Source of the DNA: Verrucomicrobiota bacterium
Lineage (GTDB): Bacteria > Verrucomicrobiota > Verrucomicrobiia > Limisphaerales > CAZBKV01
DNA: 5,064 nt
Direction of reading: 5' to 3'
Assembly: GCA_021160185.1 (NCBI GenBank)
Contig: JAGHDA010000212.1
Span: 1-5,064, forward strand
In this document: piece after piece, positions 1 through 5,064 of the stretch
How positions within the stretch are numbered: the first letter of the stretch is position 1
Layout: every line of letters begins with the position of its first letter
The notes under the pieces: generated by a model
The model's input: only the letters and a program-made list of their open reading frames with translations
The model's database searches: none
Told to the model about the DNA's origin: nothing
Translations under genes and position numbers: made by a program

Positions 1-69
1 ACCCAGAACAATTCGCGCCGGTAGGCCGGCGTGGGACATGCCGGCCTACCGGCGCGAATTGTTCTGGGT
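1..69. repeat. Perfect 30-bp inverted repeat at the sequence edge, probable fold-back artefact
   Basis: Bases 1-30 are the exact reverse complement of bases 40-69, with a 9-base spacer at 31-39. The right arm reads naturally as protein (ELFWVTVHVP follows on from it) and matches the end of a GH123-type N-terminal beta-sandwich. The left arm in the same frame gives an arginine/proline-rich string with no family likeness. The repeat begins at base 1, which is typical of a contig end where a read or amplified molecule folded back on itself. A genuine genomic hairpin is possible but less likely, because it would lie inside the coding sequence of a conserved domain. The repeat itself is certain; the artefact explanation is inference. 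Confidence 0.9.
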
Positions 70-1285
70 CACCGTCCACGTGCCCGATTCCACGCCGGCC
101 GGGCGCTACCAGGGGCAGGCGGTCGTAACCGGCAAAGGCAAGCCGCTGGCGCGTCTCACGCTGGAGCTGGAGACGCTGCCGATCAAGCTGGAGGAGCCGC
201 CGTTCGCGCTCGGCTACAATTATTCCAGTCCCAAGGACGCCGAGGCCCTGGCCGCGCATCTGGCCGACATGCGCGCGCACGGGATGACCACCGTAGCCCC
301 CTTGTACAATTTCCACCTGCCCATCTACGACGCGGACACGAGCGAGTTGGGCGAGTTCATCGAAGCCTACCGCCGGGCGGGCTTCACGCAGCCGATCTAT
401 TTCGGCTCGCCCATGCAGTTGATTTCCCGGCTGGCCGGCTACGGACCGGTGGACAGCGCGCGCTTTCAACAAAAATTTCTCGCCGTCATGCGCCGGCTCC
501 ACGCCGAGGAGCGCCGGCATGACACGCCGCTGCTCTTCAGCATCGCCGATGAGCTGACCAACAAGGGCCGGCCGGGCATCGAGCAAGGCGCGCTCCTGGC
601 CCGGCTTTGCTTCGAGGAACTGCCGGAGATCGCCGTCACTGCGGACATGAACGGCTGGCTCGAAGTCACCACCCTGGCGCCCTGGCTGAATGTCGCCACT
701 TTCAACAACGGATGGGACGGCATCGACCATCACAACCACGGCCGCCGGCTCATCAACCGCGAGTTCATCCTGAACCTGCAACGCCGAACCGACGCAATTC
801 CGTGGTTCGTCAACGCGGGCAGCGGGCGGTTCCCCTTCGGCTTTTTCTTCTGGAAAATGGCCAAGTACGGCGTGAGGGGCAAAGTCGAGTGGTACTACAA
901 CCTCGGCGACAACGAGCGCGGCTCCCTCGTGCGGACGGAGGGCAAGACCGTCTGGCCCACCCTGGCCTACGAACGCTCGCGCGAGGGCGTCGACGACCTG
1001 AAATACCTGGTCACCCTGGAGCGGTTGCTGGCGAAGGCGCGCCGGAGCGGCCGCGCCGCCGCCGCCGCGCGCCGAGCCGAGGGCCTGCTCGCCCGCATCG
1101 CCGACGGCATCCAAGACAATTGGACAGCTTACACCGAAGGGGGCGAAACCTTTCCCGGGGACGGCTTCGATGTGATGGCGCCTTCCCAAGCCGCCGGGCT
1201 CAGCCGCTACCAGGCCCTGCGCCGGGCCGTGGCCGACGCGATCGTGGATCTCCAGAAGGCCCTGCCAGGCCCCGCCAACCGCTGA
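38..1285 (+). CDS. GH123/DUF4091-like glycoside hydrolase, 5'-truncated
   Basis: This is the C-terminal 415 or so residues of a glycosidase-like protein. Numbering from the ATG at 38, residues 7-50 look like the last strands of an N-terminal beta-sandwich (FWVTVHVPDSTPAGRYQG resembles the family pattern fWvtv-VP-dtpaGtY-G). Residues 56-330 form a probable TIM barrel, ending in the DUF4091/GH123 signature WPTLAYERSREGVDDLKYL (306-324), and a helical tail follows. The adjacent D171-E172 pair (FSIADELTNKG) sits where GH123 beta-N-acetylgalactosaminidases carry the Asp-Glu pair used in substrate-assisted catalysis; assigning it that role here is inference. E284 in KVEWYYN is another conserved-looking barrel-end position. 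The ATG at 38 is probably not the true start: it straddles the spacer of the edge inverted repeat, has no Shine-Dalgarno sequence, and the frame is open to the left edge. The signal peptide and most of the first domain are therefore missing. The GH29 gene follows 85 bases downstream on the same strand. Substrate is unknown; DUF4091 proteins of unknown activity are the alternative. Confidence 0.82.
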   Translation: MPAYRRELFWVTVHVPDSTPAGRYQGQAVVTGKGKPLARLTLELETLPIKLEEPPFALGYNYSSPKDAEALAAHLADMRAHGMTTVAPLYNFHLPIYDADTSELGEFIEAYRRAGFTQPIYFGSPMQLISRLAGYGPVDSARFQQKFLAVMRRLHAEERRHDTPLLFSIADELTNKGRPGIEQGALLARLCFEELPEIAVTADMNGWLEVTTLAPWLNVATFNNGWDGIDHHNHGRRLINREFILNLQRRTDAIPWFVNAGSGRFPFGFFFWKMAKYGVRGKVEWYYNLGDNERGSLVRTEGKTVWPTLAYERSREGVDDLKYLVTLERLLAKARRSGRAAAAARRAEGLLARIADGIQDNWTAYTEGGETFPGDGFDVMAPSQAAGLSRYQALRRAVADAIVDLQKALPGPANR

Positions 1286-1359
1286 AAGCCTTCCCCTCCA
1301 AAACGCGGGACAAGCCGCGCGCGTGTTTCTCGGCTCGACGCCCCGCCGCGAGGCGCTTT

Positions 1360-1367
1360 AGAAAGGA
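1360..1367 (+). promoter_or_regulatory. Ribosome binding site of the fucosidase gene
   Basis: The purine-rich stretch AGAAAGGA ends three bases before the ATG at 1371. The spacing is a little short but the match to an anti-Shine-Dalgarno target is good. It supports 1371 rather than the in-frame ATG at 1395 as the start, and the 1371 start also keeps the charged n-region of the signal peptide. No convincing terminator or promoter is visible in the rest of the 1286-1370 gap, so co-transcription with the upstream glycosidase gene is plausible. Confidence 0.5.
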
Positions 1368-1370
1368 CGC

Positions 1371-1448
1371 ATGCGCAAACAATTCGGCCATTGCATGCTC
1401 GGAGCCGCGGCCGCCGCCGCGGCCTGTTGTCTTGCCCTTCACGCCGCC
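1371..1448 (+). other. Signal peptide of the fucosidase
   Basis: Codons 1-26 show a short basic n-region (MRKQ), a hydrophobic core made largely of seven consecutive alanines plus CCLAL, and a likely signal peptidase I site near LHA-A-Q (after residue 25 or 26). Mature sequence would begin around QTRYEPNW. Two cysteines (C19, C20) lie inside the hydrophobic core. They do not form a good lipobox, because alanine rather than leucine occupies the -3 position, so a lipoprotein is less likely than free secretion. Confidence 0.8.
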
Positions 1449-2870
1449 CAGACGCGTTACGAGCCGAACTGGGCTTCCCTCGACAAGCGGCCTGCGCCGG
1501 AGTGGTTCCGGGACGCCAAGTTCGGGATCTTCATCCACTGGGGCCTCTACTCGGTTCCCGGCTGGGGCGTGCGCGGCCAATACGCCGAGTGGTACTGGCG
1601 GCACATGGCCTCCAAAAAGCCGAACAATCCCTGGTGGCAATACCACAAACGGGTCTGGGGCGCGGACTTTGACTACAAGAACTTCGCAAACCTGTTCCGC
1701 GCCGAAAATTTTGATCCCGATTTCTGGGCGGACATCTTTGCCCGTTCCGGCGCGAAGTACGTGGTTCCCACCTCCAAGCACCACGAAGGATTCTGCCTGT
1801 GGCCCAGCGCGGAGGCCACGCGGACCTGGGGGCGGCCCTGGAACGCCGTCGACGCGGGGCCGAAGCGCGACCTTTTGGGCGACCTGGCCAAGGCGGTCCG
1901 CAAGCGCGGCCTTAAGTTCGGTTTCTACTATTCGCTCTACGAATGGTTCAACCCGCTCTGGCTCAAAGACCGCAAGCGCTATGTGAGGGAGCACATGATT
2001 CCCCAGTTCAAGGACGCGGTCACGCGCTACAGGCCGGCGTTGATCTTCTCGGACGGCGAATGGGACATGCCCTCCAAAGATTGGCGCAGCGAGGAGCTGC
2101 TGGCCTGGCTTTACAACGACTCGCCATGCAAGGAGGAGGTCATCGTCAACGACCGCTGGGGTAAGGAATGCCGCCACCGCCACGGCGGCTATTTCACCAC
2201 CGAGTACGGCGCGGGGCTGCCGAACGCGGCGCACCCCTGGGAAGAGAACCGCGCCATCGGCCATTCCTACGGCTGGAACCGCGCAGAGACCGTGGACGAC
2301 TACAAGAGCGCGCAGGAGTTGATCCTGATCCTCTGCGACATGGTCAGCCGCGGCGGGAATCTGCTGCTGGACATCGGTCCCACCGGCGACGGGCGCATCC
2401 CGCCGATTATGCAGGAGCGGCTGGTGGAGATGGGCCGTTGGCTCCGGGTGAACGGCGAGGCTATCTACGGAACCCGCTGGGCGGGCCGGGCGTGTCAGTG
2501 GACGGAAGGCAAGCGGCCTGAGCAGAAGTACGGCAAGTTCATGATCAAGTACAACATCCTCCAAAGCTCCGGTCAGAAGCCGATCGGCGGCCGGGCCGTG
2601 AAACAGCTCTTTTTCACTCGCAAGCCGAACGCCCTCTACGCCATCAGCGCCGGATGGCCCGGACGCCGGTTGACGATCCGCAACGCGCGCATGCCGGCCG
2701 GAGGCAAAGTCACTTTGTTGGGCTACAAGCAGCCTCTCCCCTGGCGTCGGGAAGGACGCGATCTTGTGATTAGCATCCCGCGGTTGAACCTGGATGAGCT
2801 GCCCGCCCGCTACGCCTACGCCTTCAAGATCGAGGGCGGGGAGCTGCTTCCCTCAAGCGCCGACCAGTAA
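1371..2870 (+). CDS. Secreted GH29 alpha-L-fucosidase
   Basis: A complete 499-residue retaining alpha-L-fucosidase of family GH29, which releases terminal L-fucose from glycans. Residues 1-26 are a signal peptide. The catalytic barrel spans about 40-370. Family landmarks are KFGIFIHWGLYSVPGWG (50-66), AEWYWRHM (72-79), YVVPTSKHHEGFCLWPS (130-146), the nucleophile segment ALIFSDGEW with D228 as predicted nucleophile, VIVNDRWG (257-264), the WEENRAIGHSYGWNR block (290-304), GGNLLLDIGPTGDGRIP (328-344) and NGEAIYGTRW near the barrel end. Residues from about 395 form the usual small C-terminal beta domain. The general acid/base is poorly conserved in GH29; E278 (FTTEYG) is a candidate only. Length is normal for the family and no frame damage is seen. 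The product should act in the periplasm or outside the cell. It follows a GH123-like gene on the same strand and converges with glcF. The family call is near certain; linkage specificity (alpha-1,2 versus 1,3/1,4) cannot be read from the sequence. Confidence 0.96.
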   Translation: MRKQFGHCMLGAAAAAAACCLALHAAQTRYEPNWASLDKRPAPEWFRDAKFGIFIHWGLYSVPGWGVRGQYAEWYWRHMASKKPNNPWWQYHKRVWGADFDYKNFANLFRAENFDPDFWADIFARSGAKYVVPTSKHHEGFCLWPSAEATRTWGRPWNAVDAGPKRDLLGDLAKAVRKRGLKFGFYYSLYEWFNPLWLKDRKRYVREHMIPQFKDAVTRYRPALIFSDGEWDMPSKDWRSEELLAWLYNDSPCKEEVIVNDRWGKECRHRHGGYFTTEYGAGLPNAAHPWEENRAIGHSYGWNRAETVDDYKSAQELILILCDMVSRGGNLLLDIGPTGDGRIPPIMQERLVEMGRWLRVNGEAIYGTRWAGRACQWTEGKRPEQKYGKFMIKYNILQSSGQKPIGGRAVKQLFFTRKPNALYAISAGWPGRRLTIRNARMPAGGKVTLLGYKQPLPWRREGRDLVISIPRLNLDELPARYAYAFKIEGGELLPSSADQ

Positions 2871-2949
2871 GCGCGCCGAAGGCAAACCGGCGGCGGGCCG
2901 CTCGCTTCGCCGCTTCCAAGCCGCCCGGAAGACCGCGGCGGGGCGGAGT
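2871..2949. other. Convergent intergenic gap with weak GC-rich hairpins
   Basis: This 79-base gap separates the fucosidase stop (TAA) from the glcF stop (TGA on the minus strand). Transcription units converge on it from both sides, so terminators are expected. I see two short hairpins: 2890-2895 pairing with 2908-2913 (six base pairs, 12-base loop) and 2921-2926 pairing with 2941-2946 (six base pairs, 14-base loop). Neither is followed by a T-tract on either strand, so neither is a classical intrinsic terminator. In sequence this GC-rich such pairings also arise by chance. Confidence 0.3.
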
Positions 2950-4278
2950 TCAAGTCGCCTTAGGCCGCGGCGCGGCTTCCTCGCGCCGATAGGCTTCGGC
3001 CAGGAGGGTCATCGGGTGAACCACGCGCAGGGAAAGCCCGCGGGCTTTCATGCCGTTGATTAACTGGAGCTGGCAGCCGGTGTTGGCTGTGGCCACCGCC
3101 TCGGCGCCGGTGCTCAGGATGTTGCGGATCTTCCGGTCCAAGAGCGCCTCGGCCATCTCCGGCTGGGTGATGTTGTAGATCCCGGCGCTCCCGCAGCACC
3201 AAAGGCTTTCCGGCAGCTCGATCAGCTCCACGTACGGAATGGCGCGGAGAAGCTCGCGCGGCTGGGCCATGACGCCTTGGCCGTGGGCCAAATGACAAGA
3301 GTCATGGTAAGTGACCTTGAGCCGCGGCGCGCCGTTCACCTGAGGAGGCCGCAGGCCGATTTCCCCGAGCCATTCGTGGACGTCCTTGACCTTCCGGCTC
3401 CAGAGCGCCGCCCGGTCGCGGTAGGCCGGGTCGTCCTCGAGCAACGCGCCGTAATGCTTGAGGTGGGAGCCGCACCCGCCGGCGTTGGTGATGATCGCGT
3501 CGAACTCCTCGGGCGGGATCTGCTCGATGTTGCGCCGGGCCAGCTCCCGAGCCAGCTCCAGTTCCCCGTTGTGGGCGTGGAGCGAACCGCAGCACTGTTG
3601 CTTGCGCGGGGTGACGACCTCGCATCCGTTGCGGGCCAAGACTTCCGCCGTGTCGCGGTTGACGTCGCTGAAGATCACATCCTGGGCGCAGCCGGTCAGC
3701 AAGGCCACGCGCGCGCGGCGCTCGCCGACGGCGGGAAGCGTTTCCGGGATAAGCTCGTCGGAAAATCTCGGCGCAATCTCCGGCGTCATCCGCTCCAGCC
3801 CCTGGAGTCGCTCAGGAAGCAGCTTGAGGAGCCCGCTGCGGCGGAGCAGCCCCTGAAGGCCGCTTCGTTCGTAGAGGCGGATCAGCCGGGCCAGGGCGCG
3901 AAGCCGTCGGAGGTCCATGAAAAGCCATTTGACGGTCAGCCCGCGGATCGTCCGCCGCTTGACTCCCTTCAGCAGGCGCAGCCGCTCGACTTCAGCGCGC
4001 GCGCGCTCGAAGAGCTCGGCGTAGTTCACCCCGGCGGGACAGGCGCTCATGCATGCCAGGCAGCCAAGGCAGAAATACATCTCCTCCCCGAACAAGGCGC
4101 TTGGGTCGAGCCGGTCATCGGCGATCGCCCGCATCAGGGCGATGCGGCCGCGCGGGCTGTGCCGTTCCTCCTTGGTGGCGTCGTAAGTGGGGCAGCTTGC
4201 CAGACACAGGCCGCAGTGCATGCACTGCTGCACCACCGAGTAATCCAATCCCTTCAGGAACGAGGCAGGCTCCTTCAT
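2950..4278 (-). CDS. glcF: Glycolate/lactate oxidase iron-sulfur subunit GlcF
   Basis: A complete 442-residue GlcF-type protein, slightly longer than the roughly 400 residues usual for the family. It carries electrons from the FAD subunit toward the quinone pool, at the inner face of the membrane. Two 4Fe-4S ferredoxin motifs are intact: C19-C22-C25-C29P (CMHCGLCLASCP) and C70-C73-C76-C80P (CLGCLACMSACP). A basic linker (about 100-165) leads to two CCG domains. The first has GC197, CC229-230G and GGC269; the second has DSC328H, CC361-362GSAG and TGC402Q. These cysteines bind the additional cluster seen in the heterodisulfide reductase/GlcF family. No transmembrane segment is evident. The ATG at 4278-4276 lies 10 bases after the glcD stop. 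The sequence before it (GCGCCGCC) is not a Shine-Dalgarno site, so translational coupling to glcD is likely. The last eight residues are a charged, proline-containing tail. The family is clear; the substrate (glycolate, D-lactate or another 2-hydroxy acid) depends on the partner and is not decided here. Confidence 0.95.
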   Translation of the reverse strand: MKEPASFLKGLDYSVVQQCMHCGLCLASCPTYDATKEERHSPRGRIALMRAIADDRLDPSALFGEEMYFCLGCLACMSACPAGVNYAELFERARAEVERLRLLKGVKRRTIRGLTVKWLFMDLRRLRALARLIRLYERSGLQGLLRRSGLLKLLPERLQGLERMTPEIAPRFSDELIPETLPAVGERRARVALLTGCAQDVIFSDVNRDTAEVLARNGCEVVTPRKQQCCGSLHAHNGELELARELARRNIEQIPPEEFDAIITNAGGCGSHLKHYGALLEDDPAYRDRAALWSRKVKDVHEWLGEIGLRPPQVNGAPRLKVTYHDSCHLAHGQGVMAQPRELLRAIPYVELIELPESLWCCGSAGIYNITQPEMAEALLDRKIRNILSTGAEAVATANTGCQLQLINGMKARGLSLRVVHPMTLLAEAYRREEAAPRPKAT

Positions 4279-4288
4279 GGCGGCGCGA

Positions 4289-5064
4289 TCAGTCGAACAT
4301 CTTCCCTGGGTTAAGCAGCCCCTCCGGATCCAACGTCCGCTTCATGGCGCGCATCACCTCAAGCTGAGACTTCGGGGCGTGCTTCATCAGGAACTTTTTC
4401 TTCGCCAGGCCTACGCCGTGCTCGCCGGTAATCGTGCCGCCCAGCCGGACGGCCTCGCCGAAAATTTCCCGGGCCGCTTCCTCCACGCGCGCCATCTCTT
4501 CCTTGTCCCGCTCGTCGGTCAGGAAAGTCGGATGCAAGTTGCCGTCGCCCATATGACCGAACGTTCCGACGCGCACCTTGTGTTTTGCCGCCGTCGCCTC
4601 GATAAAGCGAACCATGTTGGCCAGCTCGCTCCGCGGCACGGTCACATCCTCCAGAATGGTCGTCGGCGAAACGCGCGCCAGCGCCGAGAAAGCCGTCCGC
4701 CGCGCCGCCGCCAGGCGCAATCCCTCCGCCTCGTCGCCCGCCACTTTCACCTCTTTGCACCGGTTCTTGCGCGCGATCTCTTCCATCCGCGCGGCCTCCT
4801 CCGCCACCACCGCCGGGTGGCCGTCGGTCTCCATCAGCAACAGCGCCTCGCAATCCCGAGGAAGCCCAATCTTCGCGTAGTCGTCCACGCAGCGAATCGT
4901 GGTCTTGTCCAGAAACTCCAACGTGCAGGGAATGATCCGGGCCGCAATGATGTCCGAAACCGTCTGAGCCGCCTCGTCCATCCGGGCGAACGTAGCCAGC
5001 AGGGTCTTCTTGGCTTGCGGTTTGGGGACAAGACGAAGCAGAACCTTGGTAATCACCCCAAGGG
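4289..5064 (-). CDS. glcD: GlcD-type FAD-linked oxidase subunit, C-terminal part (5' end beyond window)
   Basis: This is the C-terminal 257 or so residues of a GlcD/D-lactate dehydrogenase-like flavoprotein that oxidises a 2-hydroxy acid to a 2-keto acid. The visible protein begins LGVITKVLLRLVPKP, which is the junction after the FAD-binding (PCMH) domain in this family. The GTG at 5056-5054 is thus an internal valine and not a start, and the frame is open to the window edge. The rest matches the FAD-linked oxidase C-terminal domain: EDVTVPRSEL, the GHMGDGNLHP block (encoded within 4558-4529), GGTITGEHGVGLAKKK (with GEHGVG at 4426-4409) and the closing MRAMKRTLDPEGLLNPGKMFD-type tail. The histidines of GHMGDGNLH and GEHG are the expected active-site and metal/flavin contacts. 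The FAD-binding N-terminal half is missing. It sits 10 bases upstream of glcF with no glcE between, so a two-gene unit is likely. D-lactate or D-2-hydroxyglutarate dehydrogenase is an alternative substrate assignment, but the GlcF neighbour favours glycolate or lactate. Confidence 0.93.
   Translation of the reverse strand, partial: LGVITKVLLRLVPKPQAKKTLLATFARMDEAAQTVSDIIAARIIPCTLEFLDKTTIRCVDDYAKIGLPRDCEALLLMETDGHPAVVAEEAARMEEIARKNRCKEVKVAGDEAEGLRLAAARRTAFSALARVSPTTILEDVTVPRSELANMVRFIEATAAKHKVRVGTFGHMGDGNLHPTFLTDERDKEEMARVEEAAREIFGEAVRLGGTITGEHGVGLAKKKFLMKHAPKSQLEVMRAMKRTLDPEGLLNPGKMFD

Noticed and set aside
1050..1078. GCC/GCG-rich triplet run near the end of the first gene, considered as a simple repeat.
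   Set aside because: It encodes an alanine/arginine-rich helical tail in frame and is not a clean tandem repeat.
1286..1370. A possible terminator between the glycosidase and fucosidase genes (partly self-complementary ctcggc...gccgcgag).
   Set aside because: The pairing is imperfect, there is no T-tract after it, and such pairings are common by chance at this GC content.
607..1986. A 459-codon plus-strand frame spanning the gap between the glycosidase and fucosidase genes.
   Set aside because: The product is an Arg/Pro-rich string without motifs. Both overlapping genes in the other frame have clear family signatures, so this is a GC-driven shadow.
2394..2412. Asp instead of the more usual Asn in the GH29 segment GGNLLLDIGPT (residue 334; the codon itself lies at 2370-2372).
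   Set aside because: I considered it as a missing key residue, but the DIGP form also occurs in GH29 proteins as I recall them, the rest of the block is canonical, and the predicted nucleophile D228 is intact.
1200..2564. A 454-codon open frame on the minus strand opposite the fucosidase gene.
   Set aside because: It overlaps two well-supported plus-strand genes, its translation is low-complexity and rich in Arg, Pro, Val and Ala with no recognisable domain, and it is the expected shadow of a GC-rich gene.
3277..4314. A 345-codon plus-strand frame opposite glcF.
   Set aside because: glcF on the other strand has all 4Fe-4S and CCG cysteines intact. The plus-strand product shows no domain and no ribosome binding site.

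Overview
The window is a GC-rich bacterial segment (roughly two thirds G+C by eye). It holds four protein-coding genes, two of them cut by the window edges. I see no RNA genes, mobile elements or CRISPR arrays. The content (a secreted GH29 fucosidase beside a GH123/DUF4091-type glycosidase, plus a glycolate/lactate oxidase pair) fits a glycan-degrading bacterium. Verrucomicrobiota, Planctomycetota or a related lineage is my best guess, but this rests on gene content only and no marker gene is present.

Layout. Bases 1-69 are a perfect 30+30 base inverted repeat around a 9-base spacer at the very edge of the sequence. The right arm is convincing coding sequence and the left arm looks like its fold-back copy, so the first 30-40 bases are probably an assembly or amplification artefact. 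From about 40 to 1285 (+) runs the 3' part of a GH123/DUF4091-like glycosidase gene. After 85 bases, and on the same strand, 1371-2870 (+) encodes a complete secreted GH29 alpha-L-fucosidase with its own ribosome binding site. A 79-base gap follows, toward which two transcription units converge. On the minus strand, 4278-2950 encodes a complete GlcF-type iron-sulfur subunit with two ferredoxin clusters and two CCG domains. Ten bases upstream of it lies the 3' part of a GlcD-type FAD oxidase subunit (5064-4289, minus), which runs off the right edge.

How the genes work together. The two plus-strand genes probably form a small glycan-degradation unit that removes fucose and possibly an N-acetylhexosamine from a host or algal glycan. 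The two minus-strand genes form a GlcD-GlcF electron-transfer pair oxidising a 2-hydroxy acid (glycolate or lactate). Fucose breakdown can produce lactaldehyde and lactate, so a metabolic link is conceivable, but the units are convergent and nothing in the sequence proves it.

I did not find a convincing new system. The points most worth checking are the edge palindrome, the divergent GH123-like enzyme with its Asp-Glu pair, and the GlcD-GlcF pair with no GlcE between them.
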